A stretch of DNA of 64,000 bases, from NCBI RefSeq assembly GCF_023897065.1, contig NZ_JAMHIV010000037.1:39941-103940 (forward strand), given 5' to 3'. The first letter of the stretch is position 1. The number at the start of each line of letters is the position of its first letter. Below are positions 8,657-17,488 of the stretch, in pieces. The notes below the pieces were generated by a model. It saw only the letters and a list, made by a program, of their open reading frames with translations, did no database searches and was not told the origin of the DNA. Source of the DNA: Crossiella sp. SN42 (GTDB lineage: Bacteria > Actinomycetota > Actinomycetes > Mycobacteriales > Pseudonocardiaceae). A program made the position numbers and the translations under genes.

Positions 8657-9412
8657 GTGACCGCGCATGAAGGGAGCACACGGTGGCGGCGGAACCGGAT
8701 GACCATCGGCGTGCTGGCCGCCGTGACGGCGGGAGTGGGTGTGGCGGCATGGCTGACCACACCGACGCCCTCGCCCAAGCCACTGGCGGCTCCGGTGCCC
8801 CTCTCCGCCGGCATCATCGACCCCGGTTCCGGCGTGGGTGGCCCTGCCCCGTCCGAGTCCGCCGAACCGACTGAGACCAGCACCACCAGCGCCGAACCCA
8901 GCACCAGCACGAGCAGCAGCACCACCACGACCACCACCAGCGCGACACCCACCCCCACCAGCGCCAAGCCGACCACCAAGCCGCGCCCCAGCACCACCAC
9001 GCCCAGCCGCACCCCGAACCCGCCGCCCGGGGACGCCGCCGAGCAGGCCGTGCGCGCGCTGGTCGACGCCGAGCGCGCGAAGGCGGGCTGCGCCGCGCTG
9101 CGCTGGGACGACCGGCTGGCCACCGCGGCCCGCAAGCACAGCGCGGACATGGCCACCAAGAACTACTTCTCGCACACCTCCCAGGACGGGCGCTCCCCGT
9201 CCGACCGGGTCAAGGCCGAGGGTTACCCCGGCGGCGCGGGGGAGAACATCGCCGCAGGTCAGAACAGCCCGGAAGCGGTGATGAAGTCCTGGATGAACAG
9301 CCCTGGGCACCGGGCCAACATCCTCAACTGCGGCTACCAGGCGATCGGTGTCGGCCTGCACAAGGGCGGCAGCTACCGCTTCTACTGGACCCAGAACTTC
9401 GGCTTCAGCTGA
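8657..9412 (+). CDS. secreted or membrane-anchored CAP (SCP/PR-1) domain protein
   Basis: 251 residues from GTG 8657, with GGAAGGA upstream. A short basic N-terminus is followed by a hydrophobic stretch (about residues 14-32) that acts as signal or anchor, then a Ser/Thr/Pro linker to about residue 125, then a complete CAP domain. All bacterial CAP motifs are present: HSADMATKNYFSHTS, GYPGGAGENIAAGQ and SWMNSPGHRANILN. Bacterial CAP proteins are extracellular with varied or unknown activity. The domain type matches that fused to the divergent sigma factor, so the two are probably functionally linked. Confidence 0.88.
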   Translation: MTAHEGSTRWRRNRMTIGVLAAVTAGVGVAAWLTTPTPSPKPLAAPVPLSAGIIDPGSGVGGPAPSESAEPTETSTTSAEPSTSTSSSTTTTTTSATPTPTSAKPTTKPRPSTTTPSRTPNPPPGDAAEQAVRALVDAERAKAGCAALRWDDRLATAARKHSADMATKNYFSHTSQDGRSPSDRVKAEGYPGGAGENIAAGQNSPEAVMKSWMNSPGHRANILNCGYQAIGVGLHKGGSYRFYWTQNFGFS

Positions 9413-9435
9413 CCGGCCGCTCACCTGGGTTTTCG

Positions 9436-9441
9436 TACACT
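9436..9441 (+). promoter_or_regulatory. -10 element of leaderless birA promoter
   Basis: TACACT followed by 6 nt and then the GTG start of birA. A transcript initiating about 7 nt after the -10 would begin at the start codon. The same TANNNT-N6-start layout recurs at several genes in the window. Confidence 0.5.
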
Positions 9442-9447
9442 GTCCGG

Positions 9448-10329
9448 GTGCGTGACTGGGACGATCAGGCGCCCGCGGAACGGCCCCCGCTGGACGCTGA
9501 AGGGCTGCGCGAGAAGCTCGCGCGGCCGGGCGGGCCGTACGCGGCGCTGGAGGTCGTCTCCTGCACCGGATCCACCAACACCGACCTGGTCGCCGCCGCG
9601 CACTCCGGCGCGGCGGACCGGACGGTGCTCATCGCCGAGACCCAGACCGCGGGCCGGGGCCGCAACCAGGACCGGCAGTGGTTCTCCCCGCCCAGGGCCG
9701 GGCTGTACCTGAGCGTGCTGCTCCGGCCGGCGGGCGTGCCCTTCCCGCGGCTGGGCTGGCTGGTGATGCTGGCCGGGGTGGCGGTGGTCAACGCCATCGG
9801 CGACCTGTGCGAGGTGCAGGCCCGGCTGAAGTGGCCCAACGACCTGCTGGTCGGCCCGGACCTGGCCAAGTGCGGCGGCATCCTGGCCGAGGTGGTCACC
9901 GGCGCGCCGGAACCGGCGGTGGTGCTGGGCATCGGCGTGAACGTGCACCACACCAGGGAGGAGCTGCCGGTCGGGCCCGGCGGGCTGCGGCCGACCTCGC
10001 TCGCGCTGCAGCAGGCCGCCTGCCTGGACCGGCAGCTCATCACGGTGCGGCTGCTGGAGGAGCTGGCCAGGGCCGAGGCGCACTGGCGGGCCGCCGAGGG
10101 CGATCCGAGCCGGTGCGGACTGGCCGGGGACTACCGCTCGGCCTGCGCGACCCTGGGCAAGCAGGTCAGGGTCGAGCTGCCGGGCGGGGTGAACCTGAAC
10201 GGCTTCGCCAGCGACGTGGACCTGGACGGCAGGCTGGTGATCCGCACCACCACCGGCCAGCTGAAGCCCGTTTCCGCAGGTGACGTCGTGCACCTGCGGC
10301 CGGTGGCACCGCAAGGTGTGGCCGGATAG
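9448..10329 (+). CDS. birA: biotin--[acetyl-CoA-carboxylase] ligase
   Basis: 293 residues. The catalytic domain has the biotinyl-AMP binding loop GRGRNQDRQWFSPP (about residue 70), LKWPNDLLV (about 130) and GIGVNVHHT (about 170); a small SH3-like C-terminal domain follows (LGKQVRVELPGG). There is no N-terminal HTH, so this is a class I (non-repressor) ligase. It activates biotin with ATP and biotinylates the carboxylase alpha subunits. Proximity to accD5/accE5 and the PH-domain protein repeats the mycobacterial order. Confidence 0.95.
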   Translation: MRDWDDQAPAERPPLDAEGLREKLARPGGPYAALEVVSCTGSTNTDLVAAAHSGAADRTVLIAETQTAGRGRNQDRQWFSPPRAGLYLSVLLRPAGVPFPRLGWLVMLAGVAVVNAIGDLCEVQARLKWPNDLLVGPDLAKCGGILAEVVTGAPEPAVVLGIGVNVHHTREELPVGPGGLRPTSLALQQAACLDRQLITVRLLEELARAEAHWRAAEGDPSRCGLAGDYRSACATLGKQVRVELPGGVNLNGFASDVDLDGRLVIRTTTGQLKPVSAGDVVHLRPVAPQGVAG

Positions 10330-10343
10330 GGTCCGTCGCTCCC

Positions 10344-10368
10344 GTACGGCGCCGTCGTGCGCCGGTAC
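10344..10368. terminator. imperfect hairpin after birA
   Basis: GTACGGCGC and GCGCCGGTAC form an inverted repeat with one bulged base, 14 nt after the birA stop. It may attenuate read-through into the PH-domain gene. Confidence 0.3.
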
Positions 10369-10412
10369 CGTGATCGTCGACCGAACGGTGTGCCATTCCT
10401 GGAGGAAGTGCC

Positions 10413-10943
10413 GTGGCCTATCCGGACGACCTGCTCGCGGACAACGAGCACGTCGTGGTCCACAAGCATCCGCACTGGAAGACGCTCATCCTCCCGGTGC
10501 TGGTGCTGCTGGTCACCATCGGGCTCTGCCTCTACCTCGCCGCCCTGGTCCAGGACCTGAGCTGGGCGAACACCGGCTGGATCGTGCTCGGCTGCCTCGG
10601 CGGCCTGGTGATCATCGTGTTCGTGCTGGTGCCGCTGGTGCGCTGGCGCTCCACCCACTTCGTGGTCACCACCCAGCGGATCATGGTCCGCGAGGGCGTG
10701 ATCACCCGCAACGGCATCGACATCCCGCTGTCCCGGATCAACAGCGTCCGGTTCAAGCACGGCCTGCTGGACCGGGTGCTGGGCTGCGGCACCCTGATCG
10801 TGGAATCCGCCTCGGACGAACCGCTGGAGTTCGACGACATCCCGGGCGTGGAACGCGTGCACACCCTGCTCTACCGGGAGGTCAACGATGACCCTGAGGA
10901 CGACTTCATCCGCAACCGGCCGCCGCGCGAGGAAGGCCGCTGA
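10413..10943 (+). CDS. PH-domain membrane protein (bPH2 / DUF304 type)
   Basis: 176 residues from GTG 10413, preceded by GGAGGAAG. Two hydrophobic segments (about residues 27-50 and 58-80) are followed by a bacterial PH-like domain with STHFVVTTQRIMVREGVITR and IPLSRINSVRFKHGLLDRVL. The function is unknown; such proteins are membrane associated. The birA-adjacent position equals Rv3278c. Its TGA overlaps the ATG of the next gene by one base, so the two are translationally coupled. Confidence 0.85.
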   Translation: MAYPDDLLADNEHVVVHKHPHWKTLILPVLVLLVTIGLCLYLAALVQDLSWANTGWIVLGCLGGLVIIVFVLVPLVRWRSTHFVVTTQRIMVREGVITRNGIDIPLSRINSVRFKHGLLDRVLGCGTLIVESASDEPLEFDDIPGVERVHTLLYREVNDDPEDDFIRNRPPREEGR

Positions 10944-11893
10944 TGGGCGCGCGTGAGGTGGGGCTGCCGGCCAGGGTGCTGCCGGTGAACACCGAGGAGC
11001 TGCCCTCCAGGGTGACCATCTGGGAGGTCGGCGCCCGCGACGGGCTGCAGAACGAGCAGACCGCGGTGCCGGTGGAGGTCAAGCTGGAGTTCCTGGACCG
11101 GCTGGCCGACAGCGGGCTGTCCGTGCTGGAGGCGACCAGCTTCGTGCACCCCAAGTGGGTGCCGCAGCTGGCCGACGCCGAGGAGCTGCTGGCCGGGCTG
11201 CGCAAGCGGCCCGAGGTGATCTACCCGGTGCTGGTGCCCAACGAGCGCGGCCTGGACCGCGCGCTGGCCGCCGGGGTGGACCACATCGCGATCTTCGCCA
11301 GCGCCACCGACACCTTCGCCCAGCGCAACCTGAACAGCAGCCTGGACGTGCAGTTCGCCATGTTCGACCCGGTGGTCTCCAGGGCGCTGGAGGCGGACAT
11401 GTCGGTGCGCGGGTACGTCTCGATGTGCTTCGGCGACCCGTGGGAAGGTCCGGTCCCGGTGCAGCAGGTGGTCGAGGTCGGCCGCAGGCTGCTGGAGATG
11501 GGCTGCTGGCAGCTCTCCCTCGGCGACACCATCGGGGTGGCCACGCCCGGCCACGTGGAGGCGGTGCTCGGCGGCTTCATCGAGGCAGGCGTGGACCCGT
11601 CCATGCTGGCGGTGCACTTCCACGACACCTACGGCCAGGCGCTGTCGAACTCGTTGAGCGCGCTGTACTGCGGGGTGTCCACGATCGACTCCTCGGCCGG
11701 TGGGCTGGGCGGCTGCCCGTACGCGGAGTCGGCCACCGGCAACCTGGCCACCGAGGACCTGGTGTGGATGCTGGAGGGCATGGGCATCGAGCACGGCGTC
11801 GACCTGGACCAGCTGGTCGCCACCAGCGTGTGGATGGCAGAGCAGCTGGGCAGGCCGAGCCCGTCCCGGGTGGTGCGGGCGCTGGCGAAATGA
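10943..11893 (+). CDS. hydroxymethylglutaryl-CoA lyase family enzyme
   Basis: 316 residues forming an HMGL-like TIM barrel. WEVGARDGLQNE (about residue 30) supplies the metal and substrate residues, HFHDTYGQAL the His pair, and AGGLGGCPYAESATGN the catalytic-Cys signature. It probably cleaves HMG-CoA to acetyl-CoA and acetoacetate in leucine breakdown. No leucine-pathway partner is adjacent, so a related substrate is possible. A second homologue lies at 47811-48707. Confidence 0.85.
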   Translation: MGAREVGLPARVLPVNTEELPSRVTIWEVGARDGLQNEQTAVPVEVKLEFLDRLADSGLSVLEATSFVHPKWVPQLADAEELLAGLRKRPEVIYPVLVPNERGLDRALAAGVDHIAIFASATDTFAQRNLNSSLDVQFAMFDPVVSRALEADMSVRGYVSMCFGDPWEGPVPVQQVVEVGRRLLEMGCWQLSLGDTIGVATPGHVEAVLGGFIEAGVDPSMLAVHFHDTYGQALSNSLSALYCGVSTIDSSAGGLGGCPYAESATGNLATEDLVWMLEGMGIEHGVDLDQLVATSVWMAEQLGRPSPSRVVRALAK

Positions 11894-11912
11894 CCGGGCG
11901 GCTCCGCGAACC

Positions 11913-12572
11913 GTGACTCCGGAGACGCACTGGCTGGACGGGTTCCCGTTGCTGGCCTGGAAAACCGAGCGCCCGTGGCTGGCCATCTCCTCCGCGGTGC
12001 TCGGCGGCGGCATCGGCGAACGCAACTGGGTGCTCAACGCCACCGTGCCCACCGGCTACGACCGCACCGACCCGGAAGTCCACTGTGGACAGATGGCGGC
12101 GCGGATCGGCTTGTCCGGCAACGGCACCGCGCTGCTGACCGCGGTGGACGTGCGGCACGCGGTGCACAGCGCGAGCGAAGGGACCAGGGTCACCGCGACC
12201 ACCGGGGTCGGCCAGCCGGTGTGGGCGGCCTCGGCCGAACCGCTGGTGTGGCGGCCGCCGCCGGGCACCATCAACGTGGTGGGCCTGCTACCGGTGCGGC
12301 TGACCGAGGGCGCGCTGGTGAACGCGGTGGCCACGGTGGCCGAGGCGAAGGCGCAAGCGTTGGCGCAGAACGGGATCGAGGGCACCGGCACCTGCACCGA
12401 CGCCACCGTGCTGCTCTGCCCGGCCGACGGCGAGGCCGAACGCTACGGCGGGCCGAGGTCGCTGATCGGCTCGGCGCTGGCCCGCGCGGTGCACACCGCG
12501 ATCACCGAGGGACTGCGGATTCCGGCCAGTCAGGCCAGGTTCAGGGCCGGGGGAGCTCGGTCCGGCTGCTGA
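11913..12572 (+). CDS. cbiZ: adenosylcobinamide amidohydrolase (CbiZ family)
   Basis: 219 residues from GTG 11913, 20 bp after the lyase stop. The sequence SSAVLGGGIGERNWVLNATV near the N-terminus, MAARIGLSGNGTALLTAVDV, and GTCTDATVLLCP further on match CbiZ, which hydrolyses adenosylcobinamide to adenosylcobyric acid so that salvaged cobinamides can be rebuilt into B12. No other cobalamin gene is present; a B12-dependent methylmalonyl-CoA mutase downstream of AccD5 would be one consumer. The 3' end overlaps the convergent LuxR gene by 32 bp. Confidence 0.75.
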   Translation: MTPETHWLDGFPLLAWKTERPWLAISSAVLGGGIGERNWVLNATVPTGYDRTDPEVHCGQMAARIGLSGNGTALLTAVDVRHAVHSASEGTRVTATTGVGQPVWAASAEPLVWRPPPGTINVVGLLPVRLTEGALVNAVATVAEAKAQALAQNGIEGTGTCTDATVLLCPADGEAERYGGPRSLIGSALARAVHTAITEGLRIPASQARFRAGGARSGC

Positions 12573-15291
12573 TGCCGAGCTTGCGGTAGGCGCTGCTCAG
12601 GTGCAGCTCCACGGTCCGGCGCACCACGAACAGCCGGGCCGCGATCTCCCGGTTGCTCAGCCCGAGCGCGGCCAGGTTGGTCACCCGCAGCTCGGTCGGC
12701 GTCAGCGACTCCAGGCCGCTGTGCGCCTGCCGCCGCGGCCGCGCGCCGGAGACCCGCAGCTCGGCCCGGATCCGCCGGTCCACCACGGTCGCCCCGCACT
12801 GCTGGGCCAGCGCCCCGGCCAGCCGCAGCTGCTCGCGGGCCTCGGCCAGCTGGTTGGTCTTGCGCAGCGCGGTGCCCAGGTCGGCCAGCGCGCGGGCCTG
12901 CTCCAGCGGGGCCTGCGCCTCGGCCAGCACCCTGGCCGCCTCGCGCAGCAGCTCCACCGCCGCGCTGCCCCTGGCCAGCACCCCGGAGACGCGCAGCGCC
13001 GCGCCGATGGCCTGCGGACTGCCCCAGGAGCGGGCCAGCGCCAGCTCCTCCATGGCCAGCGCCTTGGCCGTGCCCAGCCTGCCCAGCGCGGCCAGGCCGA
13101 TCGCGGCGGCTGAGCGCCAGGGCACCACGGCCGGGTTGGACATCCGCCAGGCGTCCAGCCTGCGGCCCGCGCACAGCAGGTCCTCCACGCCCTCGGCCGC
13201 GGCGCCGGTGGCGATCCGCAGCCGCCCGCGCCCGGCCAGCAGCCAGGCCCCGGCCAGGCCGCCGGGCAGGTTGTCCGCGGCCAGCACCTCCTCGTAGAGC
13301 CGGTGCGCGCCCTCCACGTCCCCGGTCTCGGCGAGCGTGTCGGCCAGCCGGGTGGCCGCGGTCACCGCCAGGCCGTGCGCGTACCGGGGGCCGAACCGGA
13401 CCAGGGTGTTCAGGCAGGCGCGGGCGTCCTCCCGGCACTGGGTGAGCCTGCCCAGCCGGTAGCCCACCTCGGTACGCACGGCCAGCGCGAACGCGGTGTC
13501 CGCCGGCGAGCTGGCCTGCTCGAACAGCAGCTCGGCCTGCCCGGCCGCGGCCTCGTTGGCCCCGGCGATGGTCAGCGCAAGCGCGGTCGCCGGGGCCAGC
13601 GAGGCCCGCGCCCAGTCGTGCACCCGGTCCCGGTCGGTGCCGGCCAGCACCGCGCGCACGCACCACAGCACCGGCGGCAGCTCCCGCTCCGGCTGCGGGG
13701 TGAACCGGGTGGCCGCGGTGGAGGAGTGCAGCAGCGCCAGCAGCGCCTCGCCCACCAGCAGCGCCTCGGCCACCGCCGGGTCGGCGCACTGCTCGCGCAC
13801 CTCGGTGAGCACCCGCAACCCGTCCTCGTGCCTGCGGCTCAGGCACAGCAGCCCGGCCAGCTGGCGGGCGATCTCCTTGCGCTGCACCGGATCCGCGCTC
13901 ACCGTCAGCGCCCTGCGCAGCGCGGCCACCGCGCCCGCCACGTCCAGGTGGCTCAGCGCCGAGCCCAGCCGGACCAGGATCGCGGCCCGCTGCCGGTGGT
14001 CGAGCTGCTCGCGCAGGGCCGCGCGCAGGTAGCGCACCGCGTGCCCGGTGCGGCCGGCCGCGACCGCCTCGGTGGCGGCCAGCTCCAGCACCTGCGCCGC
14101 CCAGGACTCGCCGAGCGGCCCGGCCCGCAACAGCTCCGCGCCCACCCGCTCCGCGCCCGCGCCGCGCGCGTGCAGCAGCCGGGCCGCGCCACCGTGCACG
14201 TGCTGGCGCGCCTCCTGGCTCAGGTCCGCGGCCGCGGCGGCCCGCACCAGCGGCTGCCGCAGCGCCACCTGGTCACCGCGCCAGCGCAGCAGCCCGGCCT
14301 CGGTGAGCGCGTCGGCCAGCCGCGCGGCCCGGTCGGCAGGCAGGCCGCGGATGGCCCCGGCCAGGTCCAGCTCGACCTCCTCGCCCAGGGTGGCCAGCGT
14401 CCCGGCCAGCTCGCTGGCGCCCGGTGCCAGCTCGGCCAGCACCAGCCGCAGCCAGCTCACGATCTCCCCTGGCGGGCGCTCCAGCAACGCGCGCACCGTG
14501 CTCACCGTCGGCGGCGTGCCGGACTGCCGCAGCCCGCGCAGCAACGCGTGCACCAGGAACGGGTTGCCCGCGGTGGCCGCGTGGCAGGCCGCGCCGACGC
14601 CCTCGGCCACCGGCACGCCGAGCACCGCGCCCGCAATCGTGGTCACGTCCGGGATGGACAGTCCGTCCAGGACGATGTGGTGGGCGAACCGGCCGGCCAG
14701 GTCGGCGGGCCAGACGTCGGCGGGCGCGGTGGTGCCCAGCACCAGCACCCGTTCGCCGCCGATCCGGCGCAGCAGGTAGGCCAGCCAGCGGGCCGAGGCC
14801 GCGTCCGCCCAGTGCAGGTCGTCCACCGCGATCACCAGCGGCCGCTGCTCGCTGAGCCCGACCGCGACCCGGTACAGCTCCTCCACCGCGTCATAGGGCA
14901 GGTAGCGGGTCTCGTGCCTGCCCAGCGAGCGCACCGCGGCCGCGGGCACGCCGGCCCGGCCGCCCGCGCTCACCGAGGTCAGCTGCCTGCCCCAGTCGAG
15001 TTCATTGCTGAGCAAACGTTCGGAGAACAGCTGACGCAGCAGGCACAACGGGAAGTCCGCCTCCCAGCGGTCCGCGCTCGCGGCCAGCACCAGGTCGCCC
15101 GCGGCCCGCGCGCGGGCCAGCACCGCCCGCAGCAGAGCGCTCTTGCCGGCCCCGGCAGGGCCGCGCAGCAGCGCGCTGGTCCCGTGGCCGGAGTGCGCCA
15201 GGGAGAGCAGCTCGTCGACCGCGTTCAGCTCGACCGCACGTCCGACGAGATCCACCCACTCCTCTTTCTCTTCACGGGTCGCCTTCAGCAT
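12541..15291 (-). CDS. LuxR-family large ATPase transcriptional regulator (LAL type)
   Basis: 916 residues. The N-terminal AAA/STAND ATPase has Walker A GPAGAGKSALL (about residue 44) and Walker B LVIAVDDLHWAD (about 150). A long alpha-helical TPR-like middle region follows, then a C-terminal LuxR HTH (LTPTELRVTNLAALGLSNRE and RTVELHLSSAYRKLGI, about residues 850-905). LAL proteins are ATP-dependent activators, often of secondary metabolism or sugar use. No biosynthetic cluster is adjacent; the divergent unknown cluster at 15475 is the nearest candidate target. Confidence 0.9.
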   Translation of the reverse strand: MLKATREEKEEWVDLVGRAVELNAVDELLSLAHSGHGTSALLRGPAGAGKSALLRAVLARARAAGDLVLAASADRWEADFPLCLLRQLFSERLLSNELDWGRQLTSVSAGGRAGVPAAAVRSLGRHETRYLPYDAVEELYRVAVGLSEQRPLVIAVDDLHWADAASARWLAYLLRRIGGERVLVLGTTAPADVWPADLAGRFAHHIVLDGLSIPDVTTIAGAVLGVPVAEGVGAACHAATAGNPFLVHALLRGLRQSGTPPTVSTVRALLERPPGEIVSWLRLVLAELAPGASELAGTLATLGEEVELDLAGAIRGLPADRAARLADALTEAGLLRWRGDQVALRQPLVRAAAAADLSQEARQHVHGGAARLLHARGAGAERVGAELLRAGPLGESWAAQVLELAATEAVAAGRTGHAVRYLRAALREQLDHRQRAAILVRLGSALSHLDVAGAVAALRRALTVSADPVQRKEIARQLAGLLCLSRRHEDGLRVLTEVREQCADPAVAEALLVGEALLALLHSSTAATRFTPQPERELPPVLWCVRAVLAGTDRDRVHDWARASLAPATALALTIAGANEAAAGQAELLFEQASSPADTAFALAVRTEVGYRLGRLTQCREDARACLNTLVRFGPRYAHGLAVTAATRLADTLAETGDVEGAHRLYEEVLAADNLPGGLAGAWLLAGRGRLRIATGAAAEGVEDLLCAGRRLDAWRMSNPAVVPWRSAAAIGLAALGRLGTAKALAMEELALARSWGSPQAIGAALRVSGVLARGSAAVELLREAARVLAEAQAPLEQARALADLGTALRKTNQLAEAREQLRLAGALAQQCGATVVDRRIRAELRVSGARPRRQAHSGLESLTPTELRVTNLAALGLSNREIAARLFVVRRTVELHLSSAYRKLGISSRTELPRP

Positions 15292-15404
15292 GGTCGCCCG
15301 ATCCTCACTCAGGTTGACCCGATTGAGCGATACCCCCCGTGATCTGTCCTACCGGGAGCACGGCGAACCACAAACCTTTCGGACCCTGCCGAGAGGCCGG
15401 GGGT

Positions 15405-15441
15405 TCGTTCGATGAGCAGGCTCGGCAACGGAAACGAACGA
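15405..15441. promoter_or_regulatory. inverted repeat TCGTTCG...CGAACGA upstream of unknown cluster
   Basis: TCGTTCG (15405-15411) and CGAACGA (15435-15441) lie in the 183-bp gap between the LuxR regulator and the divergent five-gene cluster, 33 nt before its first start codon. A possible operator for either gene; nothing else is seen in the gap. Confidence 0.35.
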
Positions 15442-15474
15442 GCGACCACGGTTGAGTGAACGGGGAGGTCCGAA

Positions 15475-16173
15475 GTGGCCGGATCAACACTGCGCCTGCG
15501 CGGCCCGAGCGGGCGGGCGGTGACCGTGCGGCTGCCGGACGCGGCCAGGGTGACCTCGGTCGCCGCGGAGGTGCGCTTCGCCGGTGGCGTGTACAGCCGG
15601 GGCTTCCAGATCGGCCCGCGCGGCTACCACGAGTTCGCCTGCCGGGAGGTGCTGCCCGCCACCGCGGCGCACCGGTTCCCGGCCGCCGGGCGGGAGGTCC
15701 TCGCCTCGGCCACCGCGGACGGCGACACCACCGTGGTCAGCTGGCTCGGTCCCTTCCACGAGCTGCTCACCGTCTTCAGCGGCCCGGCGCCGAGCCGGGA
15801 GACCCTGCTCGCGCTGTTCAGCGGCCTGGACCTGGACGACCGGCCGGAGGGGCTGAGGGTGCGCGCCGCGGTCGGGCAGGTGCTGGAGCGGATCACGCTC
15901 ACCGTGCACGGTCGCGGCACGGTGACCATCCCCGGCCCGGAGACCGCCCGCCAGGTGCTGCCCAAGCACCGCGGCGCGGCCACCCCCGGCGGCGAGCTGT
16001 GGCGGCTGGCGCTGCCCGGCCGGAAAGGTTCCCCGGACGCCAGGGACTACCTGTTCGTGCTGGCCGGCCTGCGCGGCGCGGCCGAGGTGCAGCTGAGCCG
16101 GGACACCGGGGCGAGCACCGATGAGCTGCTCGACTGGGTGGCCGGACTCGACGTGGCCTGGGCCGGTCACTGA
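15475..16173 (+). CDS. unknown protein, first gene of envelope/redox cluster
   Basis: 232 residues from GTG 15475, with GGGGAGG at good spacing. I do not recognise the family. There is no signal peptide or membrane helix; the sequence looks like a beta-rich soluble protein (alternating short strands such as RAVTVRLPD and ERITLTVHGRGTVTI). It contains YSRGFQIGPRGYHEF and a single Cys near residue 60. The stop overlaps the next start by one base, so it is coupled to the thioredoxin-like gene. It may be the cytosolic partner of the exported proteins downstream. Confidence 0.6.
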   Translation: MAGSTLRLRGPSGRAVTVRLPDAARVTSVAAEVRFAGGVYSRGFQIGPRGYHEFACREVLPATAAHRFPAAGREVLASATADGDTTVVSWLGPFHELLTVFSGPAPSRETLLALFSGLDLDDRPEGLRVRAAVGQVLERITLTVHGRGTVTIPGPETARQVLPKHRGAATPGGELWRLALPGRKGSPDARDYLFVLAGLRGAAEVQLSRDTGASTDELLDWVAGLDVAWAGH

Positions 16174-16655
16174 TGGACCCGGTGCTCGCCCTGTTGATCC
16201 TGGCCTGGCTGGCGATCGCGCTGCTGTACCTGGGCCTGGCCGCGGTGCTGCGCGAGCTGCGGCTGCTCCGCCGTCAGCTCACCGCCCGCCAGGCCACCGG
16301 CGCGGACCTGGCCGAACTGCGCCTGCCCGGCTCGGTCACCGCCCGCTTCGACGGCCCGCGCACGGTGCTGGTCGCCGACTCCGGCTGCCCGCTGTGCCAG
16401 TTCGCCGCCGCCGAACTGGCCCGGCACGCCGCCCGCCCGGTGCTGCTCACCTACGAGGAAGCCGACGCCTGGCCGGACCTGCCCGCGACCGTGGAGCTGG
16501 TCACCGACCGCGCGGCCTGGCAGGCCCTGGCCCACCTCAACCCGCCGATGCTGCTGTCGGTGACCGCCGACGGCCGGATCGACTCCCTGGTCCTGCCCAC
16601 CACCGCCGCGGAGGTCCGCCGCGCGCTGCACACCCCGGAAAGGCAGCCGTCATGA
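16173..16655 (+). CDS. membrane-anchored thioredoxin-like protein with CPLC motif
   Basis: 160 residues. An N-terminal membrane helix (about residues 5-27) is followed by a short basic linker and a compact thioredoxin-like domain with VLVADSGCPLC (about residue 70) and a late NPPMLLSVTADG that matches the cis-Pro region. This layout resembles MauD/TlpA-type periplasmic thiol oxidoreductases, which handle disulfides of Cys-rich exported proteins. The next gene encodes just such a protein and starts inside this stop codon (ATGA overlap). Confidence 0.65.
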   Translation: MDPVLALLILAWLAIALLYLGLAAVLRELRLLRRQLTARQATGADLAELRLPGSVTARFDGPRTVLVADSGCPLCQFAAAELARHAARPVLLTYEEADAWPDLPATVELVTDRAAWQALAHLNPPMLLSVTADGRIDSLVLPTTAAEVRRALHTPERQPS

Positions 16656-17179
16656 CGCTCAGCCTGGACCACATCCCACCCGCCGACGCCACCCCGGCCA
16701 CCTACCCCGCCACCGCCGGCCTGCGCGCCCTGGACACCAGGGCCAGCCGCCGCGGCGTGCTGCGCGGCGTCGCACTGTCCGCGCTGACCCTGGGCACACT
16801 GTCGCTGACCTGGCGCACCGCGAGCGCGGACACCGGCCCCGGCGGCCTGGAAGGCTGGGACCGCAACGACTGCAAGGACGCCTACCCGGGCGGCTACTAC
16901 GAGTCCCCGGACACCGGCGGCCGGTACCGCACCGCGCCCGCGGCCTGCTTCGGCGGCGAGTTCCGCTCCAGCGAGTACTGCGCGAACGGCTGGCACCGCG
17001 CGGACACCGAGGGCGGGCAGACCTACGGCACGGTGAGCAGCTCCTGCAACGGCAAGAACGCGTGGAAGTGGCGCACGCCCGACGGCCGGGTGTACCGGTG
17101 CTCGGACGGAAACCTCACGGTGACCAGGAGCGGTACGACGAATACCTACTTCACGATCTGCCGCGCACTGGTGCGATGA
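16652..17179 (+). CDS. Tat-exported Cys-rich protein of unknown function
   Basis: 175 residues. Residues 30-60 form a twin-arginine signal: SRRGVLRG, a hydrophobic core, then TASADTG as a likely cleavage site. The mature part holds six Cys (in DRNDCKD, AACFGG, SEYCANGW, SSCNGK, YRCSDG, TICRA) and many Trp/Tyr/Gly, so a disulfide-rich folded domain is expected. Tat export with a dedicated thiol protein recalls the methylamine dehydrogenase small subunit, which is matured by MauD/MauE. I cannot show homology, and the enzyme identity is open. Confidence 0.6.
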   Translation: MTLSLDHIPPADATPATYPATAGLRALDTRASRRGVLRGVALSALTLGTLSLTWRTASADTGPGGLEGWDRNDCKDAYPGGYYESPDTGGRYRTAPAACFGGEFRSSEYCANGWHRADTEGGQTYGTVSSSCNGKNAWKWRTPDGRVYRCSDGNLTVTRSGTTNTYFTICRALVR

Positions 17180-17305
17180 GCGGGAAGCTGACCGTCGCTG
17201 GCCCGGTGTGCGGGACGTCGGCTGCTGCTGGCTCGGTGAGCGCGCCAGTGGCCGCCACTGGTCCGGCGCGCCGGACGCTCGCCGCAGCCGGTCCGAGGGT
17301 CGCCC

Positions 17306-17470
17306 GTGACCTCCGCTGACCGGGCGGCCCGCCGCTGGCACCCGCTCACCACCGCCGCCTTCCTCGTCCTGGCCGCGCTGGCCGGGATCGTGCTCGACCC
17401 CGGCGGCCCCGGCTGGTCCTGGCTGGTGCTCGGCGCCACCGCCGGTTTCGCGGTCAGCGGCTCCACCTGA
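17306..17470 (+). CDS. small membrane protein, 54 aa
   Basis: GTG 17306 is preceded by GAGGG at 6 nt. The peptide has a basic N-terminus (DRAARRWH), a hydrophobic helix (TTAAFLVLAALAGIVL), a DPGGPG turn and a second helix (WSWLVLGATAGFAV). A 126-bp Ala/Gly-coding spacer with in-frame stops separates it from the Tat protein gene; it ends 18 nt before the next membrane gene. Probably a small subunit of the same membrane complex. Confidence 0.5.
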   Translation: MTSADRAARRWHPLTTAAFLVLAALAGIVLDPGGPGWSWLVLGATAGFAVSGST

Positions 17471-17488
17471 AGCCGGAACTCAGCCGCG

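Noticed and set aside
17176..17319. 47-aa ORF (MSGKLTVAGP...) in the spacer after the Tat protein gene
   Set aside because: Ala/Gly/Pro low complexity, no ribosome site of note, and it overlaps the start of the better-supported 54-aa membrane protein.
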